64,000 nucleotides of DNA from assembly GCF_000764305.2 (NCBI RefSeq), contig NW_025932655.1, forward strand, positions 41,600-105,599, given 5' to 3'. Positions 32,826 to 43,915 of this stretch are shown here, piece by piece. How positions within the stretch are numbered: position 1 is the stretch's first letter; every line of letters begins with the position of its first letter. Made by a program: the position numbers and the translations under genes. Source of the stretch: Hyalella azteca (Eukaryota; Arthropoda; Malacostraca; Amphipoda; Hyalellidae). The notes below the pieces were generated by a model. That model made no database searches. It saw nothing but the letters and a program-made list of their open reading frames with translations, and was not told where the DNA came from.

Positions 32826-33740
32826 TTTCCGGTGAAAAGGCAGAAGAATCTTTAAGTTTTCGCAAGAAGTTATTAATTTTGTCTTCAATTTTCAAAATTG
32901 TTTTAGAAATTGGGTCTACGCAATATTTTAGAAATAGAAATCGGGTTTTACGCAATATTTTTTCGCTTAATGGATTTCCGACTAATCTGGTGTTTACCCA
33001 AATAAAGAAATTCATGTCCAAGCGGTACAATGAGGTTGCCCCCGAGCGCGACAGTAGGGATTTTGTTTATTGCTCTCTTCCATATTTCTGCCCTGCGTCC
33101 GAAACTATGTCAAGGGAGCTAAAACTTCTGTTTTCTAAGTATTTAGCAAATGTTAACCTACGTGTTATATTGGTCAACCATTTTAAAATCGGTTCTTTTT
33201 TAGGTACAAAGATACTCTCCCTATGCATATGCGAGCGTCCCTAGTTTATGAATATAGTTGTGCACGATGTGCATCTGCGTACGTCGGGATGACGTCTCGC
33301 AATTTTTATTCTAGGGTCGCAGAACATAAGGGCAGGAGTTGTAGAACTGGTAACTTACTGTCGCGCCCCCCTCATTCAGCTGTGCGGGCTCACGCCGAGC
33401 AGTGCGATGTTCCAGTGTCTGACAGTGACTTCAAAGTTATAGCTTCCAGTTCCGGTGTTTCTGATTTGCGCATTTTAGAATCAATGTATATTTTTAAACA
33501 GAGGCCTAGTTTGAATTTAGCTTTTAGCTCTTACCCGCTTGAAATTGTAAATAGATAGGTTCTACAGCTTAGGTTTTTTGTTGCAATCATGACTGTACCA
33601 ATTACTGATTTATCTGTGTTCTAGAATTTTCGAACTGACGATGGAGCTGTATTCCGAAACGTTTTCTTTAAAGATACTATGAATTTTTGTGGAGTTTTCT
33701 TTGCTTTTAAGTTTTCAGTGAATTTGCGATTCAAGCAAAC
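32826..33740 (+). mobile_element. Truncated PLE inserted in the Polinton protease gene
   Basis: From about 32945 to 33558 the plus strand carries the C-terminal third of a PLE protein, with a small frameshift near 33210. Landmarks are FSLNGFPTNLVFTQIKKFM and then YSCARCASAYVGMTSRNFY. A 3' UTR with a hammerhead-like core follows (33635-33660). The first 120 bp are an inverted piece of the RT gene (KIEDKINNFLRKLKDS on the minus strand), a 5' inversion. It is a diverged relative of the PLE at 25383-28338. A clear target duplication was not found. Confidence 0.8.
33635..33660 (+). ncRNA. Hammerhead-like core in the truncated PLE
   Basis: CTGACGA, helix II candidate GGAG/TTCC (one G-U pair in place of G-C) and GAAAC occur in order. 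The changed base still permits pairing, which fits selection on the structure or mere chance. Confidence 0.45.
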
Positions 33741-33751
33741 AAGTGACACTA

Positions 33752-34358
33752 TTAAAAATCATTCAATAGTTTAATATCATGTTCATTTAATAAATTTCGT
33801 TTAAAAAGTTCATGAGTGAGTGCCTGCAATTCATTAAAGACTCCTGTGTTTCCAGCATTCAGAGAGCCAAATAATAAGTGATGTCTTGAAACAATATCAT
33901 TAACGTTAGAAGATATAACTATTATTCCTGATCCCGAAACATCTGAATCAGTATCCGGTCTTGATTCCGGAATTGAATCCCGAGATGATGCCGGGCTTGC
34001 AGCTTTAATTCTAGCAACTTCATAACGCACCTTTTCTTTTTGCCTCGCTTTATAGAGTGGTCTGATGAATTTTTTATACTTCTCTCTTTTGTTTGCTTTA
34101 ATTGTTCCATCCGGCTTGAGATGAGCCTTAGTCTGTCTCAAAATTGCTAGGTAAATTGCAACCTCATTTTCTTCATAGTTTTCAGCGGCTTGTTTTGTTA
34201 ATAACTCCCATAATCCGACAGTCCCCTCATAAACTTTAATACCAATTCCAAAATCATTATCTTGAATGGAAACAATTGTATCTGATAGCATGGAATTTTT
34301 TCCATCAAATTTTATGCCGTGAGCTTTGTCATATTCAGAACCAGATTTGAATGCGTAA
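33752..34358 (-). CDS. DUF8207-like protein of the Polinton, N-terminus missing
   Basis: The open frame continues upstream of the ATG at 34291 to the edge of the foldback element at 34359 (EYDKAHGIKFDGKNS), so that ATG is not the original start. The motif YEGTVGLWELLTK is the hallmark of a domain common in invertebrate proteins of unknown function (called DUF8207 from memory). A basic stretch (KANKREKYKKFIRPLYKARQ) and a Ser/Asp-rich linker follow. The frame is otherwise intact. Its function is unknown. Confidence 0.6.
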
Positions 34359-35429
34359 GGGGACCGGCTACCCTAAAATTTTCAATTTTGGCGTTTTCCG
34401 GTTTTTGTGCTCATCTGAAAGCTGGAATTCTGCTCTTCCCAATGGTACCACTGCCATCGATGTACGCCAATATTTACGTTCACGACGTCTCTTGAAAGGG
34501 AAGCGGGTGGGAGAGTTCTTTAACTAATTAGATATGAAGTAATTCGCTGCTGAAATCTTTGAATATAGTTTCTACTTGAGTTGTGCTGCAGTTACATGCT
34601 TAGTCTCATCTTAAAGCTGACATTCTGAGCTTTCCAACGATACTACTGCATGTCCTTTGACATACGGATACCCAGGCCTCCCAGCCGGACCGGCAACACA
34701 GCTTGTTCAAGAGATTCGCACTCGAACAATTCAGTAAATAGACCTAAGAAAATTAGAGCGGCAAGACTACATATATTGGTGTATCTGGCATCTGAGCTCA
34801 GTCACCCTCCTAACTTTGTACGGAGAGGTGCGCTACAAGTTGCTGCTAGCATCCTTGAGTGGATTAAGCTACAGAAGCCTGTAGTTTGGTATCCATGCTA
34901 CATTGAGTGCCTATTTTGAGGCGCGCGGGACTTTGTCGCGCCGTCCTGAAAAGTTCAACTTATTGTCACGGAAAACCTATCTCCTCCTACAGTTTTCAAG
35001 CTACAGCAATGAAACATACGCCATTCGATTCGTAAGGACCATACCTAAAAATTTGATGACCATTTTTTCGAATTTCTGTCTGGTTCGTTTTTTATATGGG
35101 GGAGAAGGGGGGAGGGGGGAAAAATGAGAAAAATGGGCTAAAACGCGCATAAAAAAAAAACTGAGGGGAAAATGAGAAAAATGATCATCAAATTTTTAGG
35201 TATGGCCCTTACGAACCGAATGAGACGTGTCTCGATGTTGTAGGATGATATTGATTTTCTAAAGTACCCCTTTTTAGCCGTTTTCTATGAATTTCACGTT
35301 TTCTATAAATTTTTCCGAAAAATTCATAGAAGCAAAATGTTCTTATTTTTACATTTTACGTATGTATGTGAAGTTTCATGATGATCGGATAATAACTGTA
35401 GAAGTTTTTCTGGAGGGTAGCCGGTCCCC
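34359..35429. mobile_element. Foldback DNA element with 16-bp termini
   Basis: The element is bounded by GGGGACCGGCTACCCT and its exact inverse. An internal inverted repeat (near 35027-35070 and 35178-35220, AAAAATTTGATGACCATTTT type) makes it a foldback. No transposase is present, and the open frame at 34650-34919 has no resemblance to one. It lies between truncated PolB and truncated DUF8207 sequence with no target duplication seen, so DNA was probably lost during or after insertion. Confidence 0.75.
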
Positions 35430-38400
35430 GATTACTTTTTTCATTTGAATGTAGGAAATGATCGTTAGGATAATTCGATGTATCAAATATCTCGTGATTA
35501 TCCCTCATATCTTCATATAAGTTATCGGTTTGAATTTGATAGCAAAGCGAATCAGTATCACTGAACAATAGCTTTGCTCGTTTACCATAATTTTCTCTAA
35601 TGAAGTTGTAATGAAAGTCATACATCAATGTCTTGCTTATATCTAGTATGCTCATTCCTACATAAATAGGTTTATCAAACTTTAGCTTTTGTTTCTGCAT
35701 AAGACAGGCCATCAGGTTTTCCGAGAATATTTTGAATCCTTTGAAATTAGGTTTATTAACTAATCTTCTCAATTCTTGTTTAGTCTTAACCAAATTAACT
35801 TCGACTCGGTTTCTAATGTTCTCCATCGTTTTACCAAATACTGAATTATTCATTAACTTGAAGAAATCTTTATCAAAATCAGATGTCGCTTGTTGTCGCT
35901 TTCTTGTGTTCAGATCTATGTACGGCTTCATCCATGGACTTTCATCGAATTCTAATATTCTATGGATTTTCTCTAGTTTCAATCCAAGTTTCTCATACAG
36001 CCTCGAATTACTGCTATGGATTACATATTTTTCACGCTTACCAAGCTAAGGTACTAACTTATGAACATCCCCTATTTTAATATTTTCAGGAGCTAGAGGT
36101 AAATAATTACGATTGTCATGTAAGTCTTTTGAATAACTGAGGTCAACTTCGAGGATGTAGCCTTTATTATCTTTGAACGGTTCATTTTCTTTCAACCATC
36201 TAAAGTTTCCTGTTGGTAGGCTCTGTGACATAGCCCAACCATGTAAATTATTTGCGTCCATGTATGATATATAATTACTCGGTTTTTGAGGATCATAACT
36301 TTCCGGAATATATTTATTATTTGCTTTAGCATATCTTTTAGAAATAATTGAAACACCACCTCTGATGCCTTTCTCAATGAATATCAGGATCGTTCAGCAA
36401 GTCTAATTCTATCTCAGTAATCTTTAATAGAGCATTAAATGATAGACCTGGAGCTGTGAAATAGTAGGCTGGATCTAATTTGTATGTTTTCAAACAGGTA
36501 TTTCTAAAGTTTTCAAACACCTCACTTAATAACAAAGTATCAACTTTGAGATAGATATTATGATAGTCTTTGAATGTTTTGCATTTGAAAACATTCCAAA
36601 CCTCTTTAGCATGTCCATATTCTTTATCTGATATATGCTTATCATTTAATTTGTTATAGAATTCATCCCTCGATGGTAAACTAATTGAATTCATTTTATT
36701 ATAGGTATCCATGTAATCGTATGGATATATACCTTTGTTTTGTATCAATTTAAACTGCTCATTATTAGGGAAATGTCTTTTCAATTCTACATGCTCTGAT
36801 ACATTTTTTGATAATACTTCCAACGATGAGGACATGAATCTGAAAGTGTCTAATAATCTTAAGTCTCTTATTATGTCTCGCTCTCTCCCAGTTTTTTTAT
36901 CTATATACATTCCGACTTTGATGGTCTGTGTGAACCTTATGTATTTTTGATCCGTCTCTGGTATAGCATTTATTTTACCAGACACTTTTCGTTAATAAAC
37001 AGATGTGAATCATAATTGGATAAGTTATGCATAAACACTGGGATAAAATTTGGATTTCTAATTTTAAAATTGCACTTCAGATGCGCTGGACCTCTGCAGT
37101 CTCCCGTTAGGTGGTTGTGGTCTCTAACCTTATTGTTTTCTTTAGTAAACTCTTCGTGACAGACATAACAAACTGTGGCATTTCTGTGTTCATGATATTT
37201 TTCATTTGATATGAACATCTTTTTTGGATATTGATTTAATAATTCGTATATACGGTTTGTTTCTGCTTCTAGATATTCTACAAAATTTTCCGATGCATCT
37301 TCACCATTATATAACTCTAACTTTGAGTACCTATCATCCTCGCATTTAGTATAGCAACAGAAACTATTAGGCTCATGCTTTTGAATATTCCGAGTGTAAT
37401 TCGACTTAGGCTCTGGCATACAGGCTTACATGAATCAATACCTACCAAAGTCGATTCAAAATCAGCGCAAATTACAAAGGGATGTTTGATAGCCTTTTGA
37501 AAGGCCTTGAATTTTAGTTTCTCATCACTATGAACATATTTGACGGGTGTGTGAACAGAGCATCTTTATGTTTTTCAAGTAGGTCTTCACGTATAAATGC
37601 ATGCAGGCAGTATGGACATACATATTTAGTTCTATAACTCGCCTTATGAATAAATGGGCTCAAAGACATAATGACTTCCATTCTCATTTGTAATTAACAA
37701 TAATGAAACCACATCTTTATTTTTAGTTTTAGTTATTCGAAGTGGGCATAGCTCCAAACAATAATTCAAGCTATAATCATTTATGGAGATATTATTCATC
37801 TTTTCAAATTTATCGATGTCTTTAATTTTCATAGGGAATTTGATATCTGTGAATTCCAACTCTTCAGCTTTCTTCTTTAATATTTTCGTTATTCTGTTAC
37901 CATTTTTCTCATCCCTGCAGAAGTGGCGCGCGACCGTCCACTTAAAGCACATGTTATCTTGGTTTTTAATAATTATTAACTTATATTTTTATCTCAATTT
38001 TTAAGGCAACTCAATATAGCTAGAACCTCTTAGAGGTTTGTATTCAACAATTTTAATTGTAAAGTTTTGCAACTGTTTTAATATCCAGCCAGAAGAGTTG
38101 TTTGTAAACTCTTCGATTCTATGTATCAGATTATCATACAGTAATTTGATTGTATTTAAATTTATGTGAATCCTTGAAAGTTCTATAAACTTGTTTGAAT
38201 TGAACCAAGCGGTAGTATAGATTTTCTTACTGCCTAATTTGAATTTATAAAACTCAACTTGTAAATTCAACTGTAATTTAATGTTATCGAATTTTGACTG
38301 TCTAATTAATTGAATAACTTCAGATGTTATATTCTTGAGAAACAACTTAGGATAGTTAGTTCTTATATCATGGTAAATATGTTCTGCACATGTGTCATTA

Positions 38401-38928
38401 ACAGCCTTCTTAATTTCCCCTCGCATGCATTCATATTTATTTTTAAAATGGACATTTGAATCTTTATGTACTCCAATATCCACTTCCAAATTACAAAGAT
38501 TACAATAAAAGAAAGAACTGGCTATTATGCTATCATTTAGACGTTTTCTATGAGCGTTTGTTGTGTTCATGCCTTTTCAAGTTTTGAACTTCGCGGTTAC
38601 ATATCACGCATTTCGTCTTTGTATTGAAGTAAGCATTTGATATTATCGAATTGTTAATTGCTTTACGATGCTTTTGGGTTTCTATATGTTTCTTTAGGTT
38701 CCTAACTACTGTGTTACAAATTTTACAATGATTCATGCTGACAATATTTGCTTCCATTTTACTTAAGAAATTTATCCAAAGAGATTTCACATTAAATGTT
38801 CTTTTTGTATGATTTACATAAGATGATTTATAAACTCTCATTTTACTTAAAAAATTTATCCAAAGGGTTTTGCTACTTAAGGTGTGTTTTTTTGCGTAAC
38901 ATACATTAGATGCTTCGTTAGCTCTCAT
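35430..38928 (-). pseudogene. Protein-primed family B DNA polymerase of the Polinton, broken
   Basis: In order from 38928: zinc-finger-like pairs (CKICNTVVRNLKKH, CVICNREVQNLKRH, CNLCNLEV); the family's pre-polymerase region (GWILKQL ... PLRGSSYIELP); FPMKIKDIDKFEKMNNISI; CPYCLHAF; ExoI FVICADFES; a treble-clef/HNH-like unit CYVCHEEF ... DHNHLTGDCRGPAHLKCNF with HNLSNYDSHLF; ExoII-type LLDTFRFM; KVDTLLLSEVF; Pol A YMDANNLHGWAM; Pol B FFKLMNNSVFGKTMEN; Pol C LFSDTDSLCY. At least five frameshifts or stops occur (near 38555, 38000, 37560, 37425, 36990, 36375, 36050). The C-terminus is removed at the foldback element. The enzyme copies Polinton genomes by protein priming. Confidence 0.9.
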
Positions 38929-39079
38929 TTTATATAGAACAAATTAAAAACACATTGAAAAATTCTTTTATTCTAATACATTTACTTCTTCACAATATAT
39001 TAACATTGAATTAATAAAATTTATTTTACTGGTTCAACGAGGTAATGCATGCTCTGACTTTGCAGAAGTTAAGGGAAGC

Positions 39080-39640
39080 ATCTGATCGAAATCGAAGATT
39101 TTGGCTTCTCCGGTTTTTATGCTCATAATAAAGCTGACATTGACGAATCCAACGGTGCCAAAATCATCTTATTAGCCCCAAATCATCAGGTAAGGGAGGT
39201 AATTTTCGCGTTTTTGATCCACTGAAATTTAGGAGAAATGCTCACCCCACCCACAAAAATTAAAATTCCGAAAAAAGCTATGACCAATCGATAGATATGA
39301 TCTTTAGGTATCGAATAATATGACTCTCGATGTTGTAGCTTGAAAATCCTAGGAGGAGATAGATTTCTATAGTACTCCCTTTTTTTGTACGTTTTCTAAG
39401 AATTTCACGTTCTCTTTCATTGTTTTGAAAATTCACACGAACAAAACAGTCTTAAAATTCGGTTTTACATACGTGTACCAATTTTTGAATCGATCCGTCG
39501 ATAAATAACTGAGATAAAATTTGGGGCAGATGCTCCCCTTCGAACGACATGCGTCTCGATGTTGTAGCTTGAAAATCCTATGAGGAGATAGATTTCTACA
39601 GTACCCCCTTTCTTTGGCCGTTTTCTAAGTGGCGCACGCC
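39080..39640. repeat. Degenerate relative of the foldback element
   Basis: Phrases shared with 34359-35429 include TTTTCTCCGGTTTTTATGCTCAT-like sequence, TGCGTCTCGATGTTGTAG and CAGTACCCCCTTT...CCGTTTTCTA. The phrase TCTCGATGTTGTAGCTTGAA appears twice. Clear termini were not found. Confidence 0.55.
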
Positions 39641-39689
39641 GTGCGCCGCGTTAATCATCACCCCACAGTCCCCTCATGTCTCCGCTCAC

Positions 39690-39795
39690 TGACGTAAGAC
39701 ATGCAAAAACCTCAAGAGGTGCTTAGGATTGAACCCTGGGCTAGCGAATACCAAGGCGAGTCGCCAGCCACTCGACCATTGTGGCGTTAACGCCC
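39690..39795 (-). repeat. tRNA-derived SINE head
   Basis: On the minus strand, CACAATGGTCGAGTGGCTGG resembles an A box. About 45 bp later, CCCAGGGTTCAATCC resembles a B box. The long variable region is Ser/Leu-like, but no confident cloverleaf forms. Confidence 0.45.
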
Positions 39796-40399
39796 TAAAG
39801 TAAAATCTAGCTTTTCTATTACCTACAGTTTGGTAGCATAGAATTTTCAGTTTACATATGCTCTCTTAAAGTTAAACACTTCATACGAAGACTTGCTGTA
39901 ATGGGTATGAAACTGTCGTTGCAGGAGAGAGGACGGTGGTAATACTACGCGAAATGAGTGAGTCATAGTTGAAAATCCGGTTTTTCAATGAGCTGTATCA
40001 TAAGAAAATTAAGTGACCTTCTGAATTAAGTAGTGTAACTGTGCTAAACTGAAGCGCTTATATTTTCAGTATGCGATCAATAAGAAATGATCATCATATG
40101 AAATATCCTCACTAGACGGGAGTTCAGTGCTTAATGTATTACAGATCAGCTGCCTTTCGAGGACGAATTTGTTTTAGAGCACTCTCGATATTTGTGATGA
40201 ACCTTCCTTTGCCAGAGCGGTCCTGGATCTGGAGCGAGTTTTTGTGGAGGATAATTTAAGAGCGCCCTCAGCTGCTAGCTGGTGTGCACCATGAAAAAAA
40301 ACTGAATCAAGGTTTCAAGCTGGTTTGACTCAAATGACTCAAGCCTGGTAAATGACTCGAATGACTCAATCGGGGTTAATGATCGTCAACTCATGATTC

Positions 40400-40681
40400 G
40401 TTTAGCTGTTTATAGAAATTCGGGGGTAATTGTTCGTAATAATATTGAAGGACGATCTATTTGGGGGTAATTGGTTGATTTTGTTGGACAAGATTCGGAG
40501 TAAATGATCGGAAGGCAATGCTCAAATTTTTGTTCTTGAAATAAAATTGTAGATAAATGACTAGGTTTATTCGAGGGTAATTGGCTAATTTTGATGAGCG
40601 AGATTCGAAATAAGATTGTGCTAACCTATGATTTAAGCTGTTTATGCAAAGTGTTACCATAAGCTCACTATCTATACTACT
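40400..40681 (-). repeat. Polinton right terminal inverted repeat
   Basis: This is the inverse of 29094-29375. A partial additional similarity (GAATCATGAGTT) continues inward on both sides. Confidence 0.93.
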
Positions 40682-40687
40682 TATTAT
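40682..40687. other. Right 6-bp target-site duplication of the Polinton
   Basis: TATTAT is identical to 29088-29093 and directly abuts the terminal repeat. Confidence 0.9.
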
Positions 40688-41424
40688 ATTTCGATTTTAA
40701 ACGGTTGTATTAAACTCTACATCATTTTTTTTAACTTATTAGTGATATCTAGCAGTGCCATCACATACCCGAATATTTATTAAAAACTTGTTGGCCCTGA
40801 ATATAAAACCGAACGTTCATCAGTCGTTGGTTCTGCAAATTAACTGCCTAAATAATAATTATTTATGTTACGACTAGGATTTAAAATTATCTCAATGAGC
40901 TGCAGGTATGGATTTTGTGCGGTCCTTCCAGCAGCCACTGGCTATTAATTATATAAAGTAAAAACTAAAGGCATCTATTTCTCGAAAAACTATTCGTGTC
41001 ATATACACAATAAAATTATGTAACTAATACGGAACCCAATAAGCTCAAAAATTTGTAAAGTATCGTATCACATGGCTTCACAAACGACGCTATTCTATGA
41101 GCAGGAGATGGTAATGGTTCCTTCAAATACCAACATCTAACGTGAAGCACCGTAAGAATGCTTGACTAGCTACTCATTTTGGTTATATTAAGCAGATTCG
41201 GCCCATGAGGCCATGGACTCGAAAAATACTCGATAGACCCAAAATGGAACCCGAATTTCGGAAGGGTAATTTAAGTTAACTTATATAATAACTTTGTTTC
41301 TGGCCGAAATATCAACGTTATATTGGTGATAATATAATAAGTTGATGATATCATGCAATAGTGATTACGCGCGCACACGACATTCACATACTATAAAGTT
41401 TCTATCGTAAAGTTTCCAAAGCAC

Positions 41425-41512
41425 GTGTGCTACCGCGGTCAAGTTGGCTATATAAGGCGTCGCGCAGCCTGTGAAGTGATCTCGGGTCTGAATCTTGCCA
41501 TGGTCGAATGTT
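41425..41512 (+). repeat. Decayed SINE head related to 7522-7602
   Basis: It shares GGTCAAG, AAGGCGTCGCGC and GGTCTGAATC (B-box-like) in the same order, with many substitutions. Confidence 0.45.
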
Positions 41513-42839
41513 CCTACCAGCGGAGTAATAAAGGTAAGAAAAAAGATAGGGTCACTAATAGTATGTCTATATATAATTAATGCAACTAATTGTAATAAGA
41601 TGCTCATATATAATGTAACTGTCTCAATGAAACATGTAAAATGATATACGATCATGCATCGACATGATGAGACATGTTCAGAGAGCTGTTGTGTGAAGCT
41701 CCTTGTAGGAATTTCAATAAAGATTTCATTTTATACATCAATCGATGCCATGCATTTTCTTCTGAGTTTCACACCATGACATCGCTATAGGGTTCTTTTA
41801 GAGCTTTGACAATATCTTGCATATATATTGTTTCACTTGTATTGTTGGAAACTTTAAGTTGAATACAAGGAAATCTCTAATACCTATAATTTTAGCATTT
41901 TATGTCTTACACGAATTATTTAACTAACATTAAATTTGTGACAACTTTCGTTTGTCCATGGAAAAAGTTCTTAGGATGTTTTTAACAAAATTATTTCTTG
42001 ACAAAATTACTTATTGGCCTTATTATGCGTCGTCAGGGCCGTGAGGCTCATTCATGGAAGCGCTTATATATACCGGCAAATAATAACCAGAATTACGCGC
42101 TCCGGCTTTTAGTACACGGGCATATGTTTGATTGTAGAAGCGAATTTTGCCGGGAAAAATAAGAAATGGTGTACAAAATTTAACTTGATATATAAGCTTG
42201 GAATATGCCGTGAATCACGGCATTGATGAAATAACATCTCCTGAATGGGTTGAGGGCCGAGAGAATTGGCTAAATTAAGAGACTATAATGCTTGATTTGT
42301 TATGCCTTTTTCTGAAAATAACTGTATCATTACAAGCTGTAATTATTATCAATGTGCAATTAATTGCTGTGAGTGCAAAGCAATAATAATATCATTGTAG
42401 TTATACTTTGGATTGTTAACACCTTAATTCTTTAGAATGATAACACCGTCAATTTATTTCAAAGTCATGAACTGAATCCATCAATTGGCTAAAAATATTT
42501 GCTAAAACTAATCTTCATGCGTGTTTACTATAATCTTGGATCATAGCAAAATCAAAATAAAATGAGCTATTTAATCGGAAAAATTATGGCATGTCAAACT
42601 CTGAAATTAAAATTAGTAATTTTTTACAAATAAAATTTGTACGACACTTTGAATAAAAGAAAAGTTGCTTCTTTTACGCCTGAAATATTCCAAATCCGTT
42701 CAATATCTCTCAAAAATTCCTGTTTTTTAGAAACAATGACAAGAAATATCTCTTAAATTATAAATTCCATCCGGGAAATTCTTTCAATGCCCCACCTGTT
42801 CACTATCATTCAAAATAAAGCCAAACGAGAAATAACACG

Positions 42840-43075
42840 AAATTTATCTTCTCCGGCTGAAAAAAATATCGGTCTTTACGGAGGCACTACGGAGCTTCCA
42901 ATCTGAAACCCGGCCGGCGACAGACTGCCCTGCCTCAGAGCAGATTGATATATATAACAACACACGTAGAATTTTATCAACCAATCAGCAGGCGAGCTTC
43001 AACTTCCGTATATGACGTCGTCGCGGTAACGCGTAAACAAATACCACGTCGCGGTTCTTGGTAACTGGACAAGGG
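42840..43075 (-). promoter_or_regulatory. Promoter-like conserved block, D1
   Basis: Read on the minus strand, a CRE-like TGACGTC (43013-43019), an inverted CCAAT (42981-42985) and TATATATA (42949-42957) precede an initiator-like CAGT with its A at 42926. The spacing from TATA to initiator is about 30 bp. The block is more conserved among D1, D2 and D3 than its surroundings. The downstream transcript is not identified, and plus-strand use of the CRE/CCAAT pair cannot be excluded. Confidence 0.4.
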
Positions 43076-43766
43076 GAGGCACGTTTAGAAAATATACCTC
43101 ATCCAATTGTTTTTTTTTGTCTGTATGTCCTTGACAACTAATTTTAAGTACGATTTCGAAGCAAAATAGTAAATGCCAGCAAATTGGAGTGAACAAAGTA
43201 TTTAGTCATAAAAATAAAATAGAAGTAAATCTTTGTCAGTAACTGCTATCGACTTTGTCTTCGGTGTGTGCGTGGGGTGTTGTGTAGTTCTGAAGGCCTG
43301 CATTTTTAAAGACATCGTGACCCTCAAGCTGAGCATTGGAGAATTGCTGCATGGCATGCAAAACTTAGGAATAAAAACCCTTAAAAATGACAGTTTCTTC
43401 TATAATAACTGTTTTCAGATGAAATGAGTTTGCCTCTTCCTTGCACCCTTTTCTAATTCGAACAAGGCCTCGGTATTTTGTGATTACTGAATCTTATCTT
43501 TCTATCGAGAACCGATGAACATGGTGTAAAACATAGAGCAGACAAGAAATATGCCGCTCAAATTAAAGAAATTTATTTCTAATTTTACAAAAGAAGAGCA
43601 GATTTGATCGTTTGGGCGCTCATCAAATTGCTCGACAGTAATTGTTCAGAAGATTGCTCACAAAGATTTTGATCAAACTCAACACGTTCTGGAAAAATTA
43701 TTAAAATTTGCTTTGGTTCTGGTTTTACAAAAACTTATGAGTCTTGCTTTAGTCTTTCAGAAATGA

Positions 43767-43915
43767 GTTATATTGAAATAATGACCTCCGAGACGCCGAA
43801 ATGAAAGCAGATGAAACCCGTGCGTTTTGTTTGCATGTGTGCAAAATTTCTGGTCGAGTATGACCGGTCGAGATTCGACGGTGCGGGAGCAATAAATTTC
43901 TTAATACACTTCAAC
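43767..43915 (-). other. Frame-conserved open segment, D1
   Basis: A minus frame with THANKTHGF and RLGGHYFN is open here and in D2 (49686-49895) and D3 (55622-55879). Reading-frame retention in three copies hints at an exon, but there are no splice-site or family clues. Confidence 0.25.

Larger units (their letters stand above)
29094..40681 (-). mobile_element. Polinton/Maverick element, 11.6 kb, decayed
   Basis: The ends are AGTAGTATAGATAGTGAG and its inverse, with 282-bp terminal inverted repeats and a perfect TATTAT duplication outside. All recognised genes are on the minus strand. In coding order they are PolB, DUF8207-like protein, cysteine protease, a long coiled-coil protein, a small coiled-coil protein, a tail-fibre-like protein, a second small coiled-coil protein and the packaging ATPase. 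A PLE (32826-33740), a foldback DNA element (34359-35429), a related foldback element and a SINE head are nested inside. Polintons are usually 15-20 kb. An integrase and capsid genes were not recognised, so this copy appears deleted and dead. Confidence 0.92.

Noticed and set aside
34650..34919. 89-codon frame inside the foldback element as a transposase
   Set aside because: It lacks DDE or other transposase motifs and is far too short. The element looks non-autonomous.
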